Assembly: GCF_016827595.1 (NCBI RefSeq)
Contig: NZ_JAECMS010000003.1
Location: forward strand, 124,001-188,000
Length of the DNA: 64,000 bases
Source: Luteirhabdus pelagi
GTDB taxonomy: Bacteria > Bacteroidota > Bacteroidia > Flavobacteriales > Flavobacteriaceae
Reading direction: 5' to 3'
Shown here in pieces: positions 53,451 through 62,187 of the stretch (positions are counted from its first letter, which is position 1; each line of letters begins with the position of its first letter). The position numbers and the translations under genes were made by a program. The notes beneath the pieces are model-generated. The model had not been told where the DNA came from, did not search any database, and was given only the letters and a program-made list of their open reading frames with translations.

Positions 53451-54574
53451 CAGGCAATCGGTTTTCCGTGGGTTTTTGAAATGATGTAAGGAACAGCCTT
53501 GGGGAATAGATTCCCAAAGGTGAAGATTCCTTTTTGAACCGTTTCATTCAACAGCGCATTTTGAAGTCGGCGTCCCATCTTTAAACGGCTTTGAAAGGTT
53601 TCAGTCCAACGCGATTGGTATTGGGCTTCCACTGCTTCCCTAGACATTTGGTCTGTGCTGGCTTCATACACAATGTCAACAGCAATTTTAGCGGCATGAA
53701 TAGCCATTGCCATACCATTTCCACAAAGCGGATGGATAAGGCCAGCGCTATCGCCGATCATCAAGATACCATCAACCACGGGCTCTTTCGCTTCAAAGGA
53801 GATCTGTCCGATCGTGATGGGTGCTTCAAATAAAGGTTTCGCTTCTTTTAGAAAATCGTTCAAAAAAGGATTTTGCCTCAAGACATTTTGTTGAAATGCT
53901 GTAATGTCTCCAAAACGTTTAAAGGCATCATAAGAAGCAAGATAGCATAAATTAACAGACCCGGATTCAGTTTTTGACAGTCCGCAGTAGCCACCATCAA
54001 AATGATGCAGTGCCACTTGGTTGGTTGGAAAGGAAGCTTCATAGTGCATCTTCACCCCTAGCCACGGCGATTTCTGCTTCATGAACGGCCTGTTTAGCGA
54101 TTGATCTAAGTTGGAGCGTTTTCCAAAAGCGCCCAAAACATAATCGGCATGGTAGGTAGAACTTTCCTGAGTTTTCACTTCAAAATAAGAGGTTCGAAAA
54201 GTACAGGAAGTAACGGTTTCAAAAATATATTCGGTACCAGCGGCACTGGCTTCCTCATATAACCATTCATCGAAGGCATATCGACTGATACCAAATCCGC
54301 CTTGTGGCAAAGAAGCATTTAAGGTTTTTCCCTGTCTGTTTGTCATCAAAAAGGTATCGATTTGCGGCGCGTTTCGCTTTTGTGGTATTATTCCCAATTC
54401 TGAAAGGAATGGCAAAACTTCATTTGAAACATACTCACCACAAACCTTATGATTTGGATATTGTTGCTTTTCTATTACCAACACCTTCACTCCTAGCGTA
54501 GCAAGATAAAGTGCTGCCGTACTTCCAGCAATTCCGCCGCCAATAATCAGTACCGAATAATGTGCTGCTGTCAT
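53450..54574 (-). CDS. FAD-dependent oxidoreductase (monooxygenase/GGR-like)
   Basis: 374 residues from ATG 54574; ATGs further upstream fall inside or next to the terminator of the preceding gene and are rejected. FAD motif VLIIGGGIAGSTAALYLATLGVKVLVIEK, then GD motif GILMIGDSAGLIHPLCGNGMAMAI. Closest by pattern to the geranylgeranyl-reductase/PHBH-like flavoprotein group. First gene of the cluster; it could hydroxylate or reduce the polyketide ring or a lipid tail. Confidence 0.9.
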   Translation of the reverse strand: MTAAHYSVLIIGGGIAGSTAALYLATLGVKVLVIEKQQYPNHKVCGEYVSNEVLPFLSELGIIPQKRNAPQIDTFLMTNRQGKTLNASLPQGGFGISRYAFDEWLYEEASAAGTEYIFETVTSCTFRTSYFEVKTQESSTYHADYVLGAFGKRSNLDQSLNRPFMKQKSPWLGVKMHYEASFPTNQVALHHFDGGYCGLSKTESGSVNLCYLASYDAFKRFGDITAFQQNVLRQNPFLNDFLKEAKPLFEAPITIGQISFEAKEPVVDGILMIGDSAGLIHPLCGNGMAMAIHAAKIAVDIVYEASTDQMSREAVEAQYQSRWTETFQSRLKMGRRLQNALLNETVQKGIFTFGNLFPKAVPYIISKTHGKPIA

Positions 54575-54604
54575 TTCTTTCAATATCGCTGAATTTCTTC
54601 GCAT

Positions 54605-54640
54605 AAAAAAACCCATTCACGTATTGGAATGGGTTTTGTC
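54605..54640 (-). terminator. Rho-independent terminator after the glycine-zipper OmpA gene
   Basis: Stem 54610-54618 / 54627-54635 with an eight-base loop and six or more Ts on the minus strand, 24 bases after the stop at 54659. It sits 31 bases before the start of the cluster and separates it from the gene before it. Confidence 0.9.
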
Positions 54641-54658
54641 AAACTTATTTCTATGTGA

Positions 54659-55369
54659 TTAATTACCGGCTGCTTCTTGTTCAGCTTCTTGTACCATCTC
54701 TTCATTAGGAACGATGGCTACATTTACGCGACGGTTTTTGGCGCGTCCTTCTGCAGTACTATTATCAGCAACTGGCGTTGTTTCGCCAAACCAGTTGGTC
54801 GTAAAACGCCCTGGTGCCAATCCTCTATTTTGTGTAAAATAATTCGTAACAGATTGCGCACGTTGCTTGGAAAGTGTCATATTGTACTCTTCTGATCCAG
54901 TACTATCGGTGTGTCCAACAACTAAAACGTCGGTTTTAGGATATTCCTGAAGTACATTGGCCAATTTATTCAACGTCTCCTGTGACGCAGCGTTGATATT
55001 ATATTTATTGGTATCGAAATAAACACCACTGGTTTCGTCGAAAGTTACGACAATACCGTCATCCACACGTTCTACTTGTGCCCCAGGAATCTCCTGTTCG
55101 ATTTGTTGCGCTTGCTTATCCATTTTATTACCAATGATAACACCGGCTGTACCACCTACAACACCGCCAATAACAGCACCAAGTTCACCATTACCGCCTT
55201 TACCGACATTGTTCCCGATAATAGCACCTAAAATTGCACCACCAGCGGCACCGATTACGGCACCTTTTTGTTTATTGTTAGCATTTCGAGTCGCTTCACA
55301 ATTGGTGAAGGCAACAATCAAAAGCATAGATAAACTTACTATCGATATTTTTTTAAGGAGTGTTCTCAT
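54659..55369 (-). CDS. OmpA-family lipoprotein with glycine-zipper
   Basis: 236 residues. Lipobox at the end of SIVSLSMLLIVAFTNC. A glycine-rich segment (KGAVIGAAGGAILGAIIGNNVGKG and AVIGGVVGGTAGVIIGN) is followed by an OmpA domain with VVGHTDSTGSEEYNMTLSKQRAQS (peptidoglycan-binding Asp and Arg). Similar to YiaD/Lpp-like outer-membrane anchors. Overlaps the lipocalin gene by four bases. Confidence 0.93.
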   Translation of the reverse strand: MRTLLKKISIVSLSMLLIVAFTNCEATRNANNKQKGAVIGAAGGAILGAIIGNNVGKGGNGELGAVIGGVVGGTAGVIIGNKMDKQAQQIEQEIPGAQVERVDDGIVVTFDETSGVYFDTNKYNINAASQETLNKLANVLQEYPKTDVLVVGHTDSTGSEEYNMTLSKQRAQSVTNYFTQNRGLAPGRFTTNWFGETTPVADNSTAEGRAKNRRVNVAIVPNEEMVQEAEQEAAGN

Positions 55370-55848
55370 TGTTCATTCATTTTAGAAAAATTCATATTAA
55401 TTGTAAAAGGACTTCCTTCCAACGACACCGTTTGTTGCCATTGCATACTATTTTCACTCAGTTGTGCCAACTGAACACGAAATCCAACATCGTTTTCTGA
55501 GTCACCTTTAGCATTTACAGGTTTCAAAAGAAAATCATATAATCCACTTGTGGGATCGATTTCCTGAATAGTAAAAATGAAATTTCGTTCGCCAGTAGGA
55601 CAGTTAGGATCTTCAATGGTGTATTTACCCGTATTGTTGTTCGGAATAAATCGCCATGTACTTCCTTCCATACATTCGGCTGAAGTATCGTTGAAAATGC
55701 TAACATTAAAGGTACCACTCTCGCTATATGTTATAGAATTGAGTTGCCAATATCCCTTAATGACCTTTCTTGATTCTTGAACCGCTTTCGGCGTTCCACA
55801 GGAGAATAGTGTAGCCACCAACGCGGTTAGTGCAATTAATTTCTTCAT
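55366..55848 (-). CDS. Lipocalin-family lipoprotein
   Basis: 160 residues with a lipoprotein signal (KKLIALTALVATLFSC, C17). The mature part has the short Bacteroidota lipocalin pattern: KGYWQLNSITYSESGTFNV, MEGSTWRFIPNNNTGKYTI, MQWQQTVSLEGSPFTINMNF. Ligand unknown. ATG-A overlap with the downstream OmpA lipoprotein, so the two form an operon. Confidence 0.87.
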   Translation of the reverse strand: MKKLIALTALVATLFSCGTPKAVQESRKVIKGYWQLNSITYSESGTFNVSIFNDTSAECMEGSTWRFIPNNNTGKYTIEDPNCPTGERNFIFTIQEIDPTSGLYDFLLKPVNAKGDSENDVGFRVQLAQLSENSMQWQQTVSLEGSPFTINMNFSKMNEQ

Positions 55849-55885
55849 AAGTTGTGATTAGTTTTGTTTCGTTAGTAATACATTA

Positions 55886-56047
55886 TTACCTTCTGAAAAG
55901 TCTTGATAATAAAGATAGTACTAAAAGTACTAAGAAAATCCAGAAAATAATCATTGCAATATCAGTAGCACCTTCTGCGATGCCTCCAAATCCAAAGATT
56001 GCTGCAATGATTGCAATTACTAGAAAAATAATGATCCAACGTACCAT
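55886..56047 (-). CDS. DUF1328 (YtjA-like) small membrane protein
   Basis: 53 residues from ATG 56047 to TAA 55888-55886. The sequence [20 protein letters not shown] with [16 protein letters not shown] and LLSRLFRR is a clear member of DUF1328, with two membrane helices. Function unknown; the family is often stress-induced. It is monocistronic. Confidence 0.92.
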   Translation of the reverse strand: MVRWIIIFLVIAIIAAIFGFGGIAEGATDIAMIIFWIFLVLLVLSLLSRLFRR

Positions 56048-56145
56048 AATTAGTGGGTTTTAATGATTAGTATATCACTAAGGTACATAAGAAGCGAGAC
56101 CGCTACAGAATGTTTATCTTAAGTTTAACAGCAAATGTTAAGGGA

Positions 56146-58152
56146 TTAATAAGCGAGTAAATCGCTCAATTCCCGCTCGAACCGCTCGTTTGGAAGATAT
56201 TGCTTTTCGAGTGCTGAAGCGAATGGAATCGGTGTTTCCATACTTGCCACACGCTTGACAGGCCCATCTAAATGTTCGAAACAATTTTCATTGATCAGCG
56301 CTGAAATATCCGAACCAATCCCACCGAATAGCGAGTCTTCCTGAAGAATGATTACCTTCCCTGTTTTTTTCACCGAAGTGTAGATCGCTTCCGTATCCAA
56401 TGGTGAGAGTGTTCGTAGATCGATGATATCAGCATTAATATTAGGATGTCTATCTAAGGTCTCCAATGCCCAGTGCACTCCTGCACCGTAGGAAATAATG
56501 GTAATATCATCACCCTCCCTTAACAACGTTGCCTTTCCCAATGGCAAGGTATAATAATCGGTAGGCACCTCCTGTCGAATGCTTCTGTATAAGGCTTTGT
56601 GTTCGAAAAATAACACAGGATTTGGGTCTTCAATAGATGTTGCCAACAATCCCTTTGCATCATACGGAAATGCCGGATATACCACCTTTAGACCTGGGGT
56701 ATGAGTAAACCAAGCTTCATTCGTCTGGCTATGGAAGGGTCCCGCTCCTACACCGGCACCACAGGGCATGCGAATGACAACATCGGCGGATTGGTTCCAT
56801 CGGTAATGACTTTTGGCCAAATAGTTAACGATAGGATTGAAACCGGACGTAACAAAATCGCCAAACTGCATCTCCATAACGGCTTTAAATCCATTTATGG
56901 ACAGTCCCATGGCTGATGAAACGATAGCCGACTCACAGATGGGTGTGTTGCGCACCCGCTCTCTTCCAAATTCTTCAACAAAGCCTTCGGTTATTTTAAA
57001 TACACCGCCATATTCGGCAATATCCTGACCCAATAGAACCAAGTTGTCATGCCGTTGCATACTCTGTCGCAACCCTTGTGAAATAGCATCGATTAAGCGT
57101 ATTTCTTCTTTATTTATATTTTCTTCAACTTCTTGATATTCAAATTTTTGAAATACATCATTTAACTCATTAGTTTCATTTGAAGATATCGCTTCTTCGT
57201 CAAAAGCCAACGCCAAATGTTCATTGATTTCCGCCATGATTTCCTTTTTAAAGGCAACTTCGGCTTCTTCTGACAATATCTTTTCGTTCCGAAGGAATTC
57301 AGCATAGTTTTCCAACGGATCCTTCGCAGCCCATTCATCCATTAAGTCCTGTGGGACATATTTTGTACCACTCGCTTCCTCATGGCCTCGCATCCGGAAG
57401 GTTTTGAATTCCAACAGCACGGGACGCGGATTTTTCCGCATATCCTCGACCAAATCACGGACCTTCGTATAAACTTCCAAAATGTTATTGCCCTCAATGA
57501 TATGCGCTTCCATCCCATACCCTATTCCTCTGTCCGCAAGGTTTTCACATTTATATTGCTCATGCGTAGGTGTGGAAAGCCCGTATCCATTATTTTCAAT
57601 GCAGAATAGCACGGGTAAATCCCAAACACTTGCAACGTTCATGGCTTCGTGAATATCGCCTTCGCTGGTTCCACCTTCACCAGTGAAAACCGCACACACC
57701 TGATTGTTTTTCTTTAGCACATTTCCTAGCGCAATCCCATCGGCAACGCCAAATTGTGGTCCCAAGTGCGAAATCATCCCGACAATCTTGAATTCCTGTG
57801 TGCCAAAATGAAAGGATCGGTCACGACCTTTAGTAAAGCCACTCGCCTTCCCTTGCCATTGTGAGAAAAGACGATGTAATGGAATGTCGCGTGTGGTAAA
57901 CACCCCAAGGTTTCGGTGCATCGGCAGGATGTATTCATCTTTTTCAAGAACAGACGTAATACCTACCGAAATCGCCTCTTGGCCAATCCCACTAAACCAC
58001 TTCGAAATCTTTCCCTGACGCAATAAAATGAGCATCTTCTCCTCTATCATGCGCGGTTTCAGCATGCGTCGATACAGTTTTAAAAGCGTATCATCGTCAA
58101 GGTTTTTTCGATTGTAATCAAAATGAATATGGGGTTTGGTATCGGTAGGCAT
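56146..58152 (-). CDS. 2-oxoacid dehydrogenase E1, fused alpha and beta subunits
   Basis: 668 residues. Residues 1-330 are the alpha part with the thiamine-diphosphate motif GEGGTSEGDIHEAMN ... ENNGYG, and residues 345-668 the beta part (LLGQDIAEYGGVFKITEGF, SLGLSINGFKAVMEMQFGDF). Fused E1 of this length in Bacteroidota is usually annotated as branched-chain or general alpha-ketoacid dehydrogenase. No E2 or E3 gene is here. A -7 box TACTTTTG lies upstream of the start. Confidence 0.94.
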   Translation of the reverse strand: MPTDTKPHIHFDYNRKNLDDDTLLKLYRRMLKPRMIEEKMLILLRQGKISKWFSGIGQEAISVGITSVLEKDEYILPMHRNLGVFTTRDIPLHRLFSQWQGKASGFTKGRDRSFHFGTQEFKIVGMISHLGPQFGVADGIALGNVLKKNNQVCAVFTGEGGTSEGDIHEAMNVASVWDLPVLFCIENNGYGLSTPTHEQYKCENLADRGIGYGMEAHIIEGNNILEVYTKVRDLVEDMRKNPRPVLLEFKTFRMRGHEEASGTKYVPQDLMDEWAAKDPLENYAEFLRNEKILSEEAEVAFKKEIMAEINEHLALAFDEEAISSNETNELNDVFQKFEYQEVEENINKEEIRLIDAISQGLRQSMQRHDNLVLLGQDIAEYGGVFKITEGFVEEFGRERVRNTPICESAIVSSAMGLSINGFKAVMEMQFGDFVTSGFNPIVNYLAKSHYRWNQSADVVIRMPCGAGVGAGPFHSQTNEAWFTHTPGLKVVYPAFPYDAKGLLATSIEDPNPVLFFEHKALYRSIRQEVPTDYYTLPLGKATLLREGDDITIISYGAGVHWALETLDRHPNINADIIDLRTLSPLDTEAIYTSVKKTGKVIILQEDSLFGGIGSDISALINENCFEHLDGPVKRVASMETPIPFASALEKQYLPNERFERELSDLLAY

Positions 58153-58172
58153 CTATTATTTCTTTAGCAAAC

Positions 58173-58180
58173 CAAAAGTA
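58173..58180 (-). promoter_or_regulatory. Putative -7 promoter element of the E1 gene
   Basis: Minus-strand TACTTTTG, an exact TAnnTTTG match, 21 bases before the start codon. No clear TTG 19-21 bases upstream. Confidence 0.5.
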
Positions 58181-58246
58181 GAAAAAAACCTATTCCCTCC
58201 CTTATTTATCACTCCTTTTTTAGAAGGTGAAAAACGACATTATTGG

Positions 58247-58254
58247 TATATTTG
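58247..58254 (+). promoter_or_regulatory. Putative -7 promoter element of the oxygenase gene
   Basis: TATATTTG, an exact TAnnTTTG match, 19 bases before the ATG at 58274. The upstream TTG is not clear. Confidence 0.5.
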
Positions 58255-58273
58255 TAGGGTAAAACCTAGAACC

Positions 58274-59224
58274 ATGAATAATATACCAAGTGTAGATTTA
58301 GCCGATTTTCTATCGGACAACCCCAAACGCAAGCAAAAATTTGTTGATGAAATCGGGTCAGCTTATGAGGAAATCGGATTTGTTTCGCTAAAGAATCATT
58401 TTTTAAGTGATGAATTGGTAGAAGAATTATATAAAGAGGTAAAATCTTTCTTTGCGCTTCCTGTTGAAACCAAGGAGCAATATGAAATTGAAGGTCTTGG
58501 TGGTCAACGCGGTTATGTTTCCTTTGGAAAGGAACACGCCAAAGGTAAAAAAGAAGGCGATTTGAAGGAGTTTTGGCACTTCGGACAAGAACCTGATAAG
58601 AATGTCGATTTACCTGAAGAATATCCCGATAATGTTCAGGTCAGCGAATTGCCAGATTTCAACAGAACTGGTATGGAAGCCTATCGAATGCTGGAAAAAA
58701 CAGGGATCTACGTCCTTCGGGCGTTAGCGCTTTATATTGGAATCGATGAAAATTATTTCGATCAATGGGTTGCCAATGGAAATAGCATTCTTCGTCCTAT
58801 TCATTACCCTCCCATAACGGAAGAGCCAAAAGGTGCTGTACGCGCTGGTGCGCATGGCGATATCAACCTAATTACATTATTGATGGGTGCTTCAACCGGC
58901 GGACTACAGGTACTTCGCAAAGATGGCGAATGGATCGATGCCATTCCAGAAGAAGATGAATTGGTGATTAACGTAGGTGATATGTTAGAGCGACACACCA
59001 ACAATAAATTGCGTAGTACTATTCACCGTGTCGTGAATCCACCCCGCGACCAATGGGACACGCCTCGTTATAGCATTCCGTTCTTTATGCATCCTCGAAG
59101 CGATATGAAATTAAATTGCCTGGACGCGTGTATGGACGATGAGCATCCAAAGGCCTATTCCGACATCACGGCAGGTGAATTCCTTCACCAACGTTTGGTT
59201 GAAATCGGATTGATAAAAAAATAA
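58274..59224 (+). CDS. Isopenicillin-N-synthase-family 2-oxoglutarate/Fe(II) oxygenase
   Basis: 316 residues from ATG 58274; an open frame upstream to 58136 overlaps the E1 gene and is not used. The non-haem iron triad is H194, D196 (AHGDINLITLL) and H251 (STIHRVVNP). The 2-oxoglutarate/carboxylate-binding R265-x-S267 (PRYSIPFF) follows. Substrate unknown. Four genes from here to 61327 run in the same direction with short gaps. Confidence 0.93.
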   Translation: MNNIPSVDLADFLSDNPKRKQKFVDEIGSAYEEIGFVSLKNHFLSDELVEELYKEVKSFFALPVETKEQYEIEGLGGQRGYVSFGKEHAKGKKEGDLKEFWHFGQEPDKNVDLPEEYPDNVQVSELPDFNRTGMEAYRMLEKTGIYVLRALALYIGIDENYFDQWVANGNSILRPIHYPPITEEPKGAVRAGAHGDINLITLLMGASTGGLQVLRKDGEWIDAIPEEDELVINVGDMLERHTNNKLRSTIHRVVNPPRDQWDTPRYSIPFFMHPRSDMKLNCLDACMDDEHPKAYSDITAGEFLHQRLVEIGLIKK

Positions 59225-59232
59225 CAACCATC

Positions 59233-59556
59233 ATGGACTTAAAAGATCAATTAAAAGATTTATTTCCAGACCACGAACCACCAGAAGAGCCCGAGCAAGA
59301 GGAATCGACTGTATGGCTTCAGGACGATCCGTTGTTATGCAAATATGAAAAGCGCCGCGGAAAACCGATTACCATCATCGATGGATACAATGGTGCGCAA
59401 AGCGATTTTAAACAACTGGCCAAAGAACTGAAGACGAAACTAGGTGTTGGCGGAAGTTTCAAGAATGAGCAAATCATCATTCAAGGCGATTTCAGAAAGG
59501 AAATCATGGACTATTTAAAGGAAAAAGGCTTTGCGGTAAAGCGCGTTGGCGGTTGA
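59233..59556 (+). CDS. SUI1/eIF1-like translation factor (YciH family)
   Basis: 107 residues. N-terminal acidic tail, then the SUI1 domain: KYEKRRGKPITIIDGYNG, KQLAKELKTKLGVGGSFKNEQIIIQGDFR, ending in KGFAVKRVGG. Bacterial YciH is the homologue of eukaryotic eIF1 and affects start-codon fidelity. It follows the oxygenase gene by eight bases. Confidence 0.93.
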   Translation: MDLKDQLKDLFPDHEPPEEPEQEESTVWLQDDPLLCKYEKRRGKPITIIDGYNGAQSDFKQLAKELKTKLGVGGSFKNEQIIIQGDFRKEIMDYLKEKGFAVKRVGG

Positions 59557-59591
59557 AAGAATAGCCTTCTATAATTAAAAAAACTCTCCCC

Positions 59592-60476
59592 TTGAAAGCA
59601 GCACACCTTTCCCCTAGCGAACTTATTCTGAATCCGGACGGCAGTATTTATCACCTTAATTTGCTGCCTGAGGATATTGCCGATACGATTATTACGGTTG
59701 GCGATCAAGATCGGGTGGATAAGGTTTCACGATTTTTCGATACGGTGGAAGTCCAAAAACAAAAGCGTGAGTTTAAAACGCATACCGGAACTTATCGCGG
59801 AAAGCGACTGACGGTGCTTTCAACAGGTATCGGGCCCGATAATATCGATATCGTAATGAACGAGTTAGATGCGCTCGTTAACATCGACTTCAACACCAGA
59901 ACAATTAGGGAAGAAAAAAACTCACTCACCATCGTTAGAGTCGGCACTTCCGGTTCATTACAGGCCGAAATTCCCGTTGGCAGCTTTGTCGCAGCCGAAA
60001 TGGGATTGGGCTTCGACAATTTGCTTCACTTTTATAAAGAACTTAAAAGCATTAACGATGTGGCATTTACTGAGGCCTTTGTAAAACACACCCATTGGAA
60101 TCCAGATAATTCCAAACCCTATGCTATTGAAGGCGATGCTTCACTACGTGAAAAATTCACCAAACGAAACGATTTCTTTGAAGGTGTTACGGCTACCAAT
60201 GTTGGATTTTATGGTCCACAGGGCCGCGTCTTACGCTTGGCCGTTCAGGATGCCGACTTAAACGACAAGGTGGCCAGCTTCAACTTTGGAGGAAAAAAGA
60301 TTACCAATTTTGAAATGGAAACCGCTGCGATTTATGGCATGGCTAGCCTGCTAGACCATAAAGCCTTATCGCTAAACGCTATTATCGCGAATCGTGCGGA
60401 TGGCACCTTTAGTGAAGATCCCAAAAAAGATATTTCAACCCTTATTTCAAGAACCTTACGAATCCTTACCGAATGA
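59592..60476 (+). CDS. Nucleoside phosphorylase (uridine phosphorylase-like)
   Basis: 294 residues. There is no ATG before residue 90 or so; TTG at 59592 is the probable start, and the first residues (SELILNPDGSIYHLNLLPEDIADTI) agree with homologues. VGDQDRVDKVSRFF is the phosphate-binding region, VGTSGSLQAEIPVGSFV and NFEMETAAIYGMA (the Glu-Met-Glu ribose-binding motif) mark it as a NP-I phosphorylase. Its stop overlaps the next start (ATGA). Confidence 0.9.
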   Translation: MKAAHLSPSELILNPDGSIYHLNLLPEDIADTIITVGDQDRVDKVSRFFDTVEVQKQKREFKTHTGTYRGKRLTVLSTGIGPDNIDIVMNELDALVNIDFNTRTIREEKNSLTIVRVGTSGSLQAEIPVGSFVAAEMGLGFDNLLHFYKELKSINDVAFTEAFVKHTHWNPDNSKPYAIEGDASLREKFTKRNDFFEGVTATNVGFYGPQGRVLRLAVQDADLNDKVASFNFGGKKITNFEMETAAIYGMASLLDHKALSLNAIIANRADGTFSEDPKKDISTLISRTLRILTE

Positions 60477-61327
60477 AAACTGTTAGAATTGGCGGCGTTC
60501 CCGAACACTTTAATTTACCGTGGTATTTAACCCTTCGCGATAAGAAATATCATAAAAAGAACATCAATCTTCGGTGGCAGGATTATTATGGCGGTACTGG
60601 TGAAATGACCGAAGCCTTACGAAACGGCGATATCGATATGGCGGTGATTTTGACAGAAGGAATCGTACGCGATATCATTAATGGGAATCCTGCAAAAATT
60701 GTTCAGGTATTCGTTAAATCACCATTGATCTGGGGAATCCATGTGGCTAAAAATTCTGAGTATGAAACGGTGACCGACTTGAAAGGTACCGATGCGGCGA
60801 TTAGTAGATTCGGCTCTGGATCGCACTTAATGGCCTATGTAAATGCGGAACGTCAGGGTTGGGATACGGAGGAAGACCTCCATTTCAAGGTGATCGAGAA
60901 TCTAGATGGTGCATTGACTAACCTTCCGAAGGGAAACGGCGATTATTTTATGTGGGAAAAGTTTACAACAAAGCCTTATGTCGATAACGGACCGTTTCGC
61001 CGTGTAGGCGAATGCCCAACGCCTTGGCCGTGTTTCGTAATTGCTGTAAGAGATGAATTTCTAGAAGAAAACAAACAGCTCGTTTCCGATATCCTGGAAG
61101 TGATTAACGAAAACACGAAATCTTTTAAGGATATTGAGGACATCGATTTGATGCTCTCGAAACGATACGACCAAAAGGTGGAGGATGTACGAGCTTGGTT
61201 GGAGCAGACGGAATGGAGTCAGCGAAACTTGACTGAGGCTGAGATTGATAAAGTACAAGAAAAGCTAAATGAGTTGGATTTAATCGACCATAAAGTTAAA
61301 GCTTCTTCAATTTTACGAACGTTTTAA
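60473..61327 (+). CDS. Cytoplasmic substrate-binding-fold protein (NMT1/SsuA-like)
   Basis: 284 residues with the periplasmic-binding-protein type II fold seen in SsuA/ThiY/THI5-like proteins (VRIGGVPEHFNLPWYLTLRDKKY, GGTGEMTEALRNGDIDMAVILTEG, FGSGSHLMAYVNAERQGW). There is no signal peptide or lipobox and no permease or ATPase nearby. It overlaps the phosphorylase stop by four bases. Therefore it more likely acts in the cytosol with the phosphorylase. Function unknown. Confidence 0.85.
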   Translation: MKTVRIGGVPEHFNLPWYLTLRDKKYHKKNINLRWQDYYGGTGEMTEALRNGDIDMAVILTEGIVRDIINGNPAKIVQVFVKSPLIWGIHVAKNSEYETVTDLKGTDAAISRFGSGSHLMAYVNAERQGWDTEEDLHFKVIENLDGALTNLPKGNGDYFMWEKFTTKPYVDNGPFRRVGECPTPWPCFVIAVRDEFLEENKQLVSDILEVINENTKSFKDIEDIDLMLSKRYDQKVEDVRAWLEQTEWSQRNLTEAEIDKVQEKLNELDLIDHKVKASSILRTF

Positions 61328-61459
61328 TAGTAGTTGAAGGCTACATTCAATGATTCATTATCGAAATGTCTTTTTCAATAATTCATTCTGAAAAAACCAC
61401 AAATCCAGAATTAAATCAATTATCGTACATTGTGTCCAACTTAACTAACTTCAAAAATT

Positions 61460-62122
61460 ATGAAATTACTTTATAGTTTAATTGCAATACTTCTTGTAAC
61501 CGTTACCAGCGTAGCACAGAATGGTTTATATGTTAAATATGAAACTGATGTTTCCGCCTCCACCGATGAAGGTGAAATGATGGGTATGATGATGGATGGT
61601 ACTACTATGGAATTAGCAATGAGTGAGGAAAGGACGTGGGTGAAAACTCAGATGGGCACTATGATGACAATGACAATGCAACATGACACCAAAACGGAAG
61701 AAATGAAAATGTTGATGACTGGAATGATGGGGAAAATGGCTTTTCAAGGGAATCCGGATGTATTGGAAGAAGAGGCCGAAGCGGTAGCAGCTGAGGTCGA
61801 TTTAAAATTCTTTGATCAAACAAAGATGATTCTAGGCCAAGAATGTAAAAAAGCTGTCATTACGAGCGCCGAAGGCAATGAGACTATTTTTTGGTATACA
61901 GAAAAATTCGATCGTCCTGAAGGACTAAAGCAAATGCCAAACCAAATTCCAGGATTGTGTTTGGAGATGGAAGTTCCCGTGCAAGAAGGAGTACTAATAA
62001 AGTATACTGCTATTGAACTCAAAAATAATACTGTAATAGATCAATATACCTTGGAATTCCCCGAGGGAACCGAAGTGAAAAGTTTAGAAGAAATGGCAAC
62101 GATGGGCGTTGGTGGAAAATAA
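61460..62122 (+). CDS. Secreted methionine-rich protein
   Basis: 220 residues. Signal peptide KLLYSLIAILLVTVTSVAQ. The mature N-terminal region has 18 Met between residues 40 and 93 (MMGMMMDGTTM, MGTMMTMTMQHD, MKMLMTGMMGKM), which could bind Cu(I). The C-terminal part has a GLPGLI/DUF4412-like beta pattern (ILGQECKKAVI, TIFWYTEKFDRP) with two conserved Cys. No partner gene. Monocistronic. Confidence 0.8.
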   Translation: MKLLYSLIAILLVTVTSVAQNGLYVKYETDVSASTDEGEMMGMMMDGTTMELAMSEERTWVKTQMGTMMTMTMQHDTKTEEMKMLMTGMMGKMAFQGNPDVLEEEAEAVAAEVDLKFFDQTKMILGQECKKAVITSAEGNETIFWYTEKFDRPEGLKQMPNQIPGLCLEMEVPVQEGVLIKYTAIELKNNTVIDQYTLEFPEGTEVKSLEEMATMGVGGK

Positions 62123-62151
62123 TTCCTTATTCTATTCTATATTTAGGATCG

Positions 62152-62183
62152 TTGGCTTCAAATGTTTGAAATCCTTACTTTTG
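62152..62183 (+). promoter_or_regulatory. Bacteroidota-type promoter of the AraC gene
   Basis: TTG at 62152-62154, 21-base spacer, TACTTTTG at 62176-62183. The -7 box ends four bases before the ATG at 62188, so transcripts would start at or next to the first codon. Confidence 0.6.
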
Positions 62184-62187
62184 TAGC

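Noticed and set aside
54574-54616. Earlier ATG for the FAD oxidoreductase
   Set aside because: It lies inside the stem of the preceding terminator; the downstream ATG gives the normal family N terminus.
59592-61327. Futalosine pathway (MqnB plus MqnA/MqnD)
   Set aside because: The phosphorylase has the uridine-phosphorylase NFEMETAAIYG motif, and the binding-fold protein lacks MqnA/MqnD patterns. Flavobacteria usually use the classical menaquinone route.
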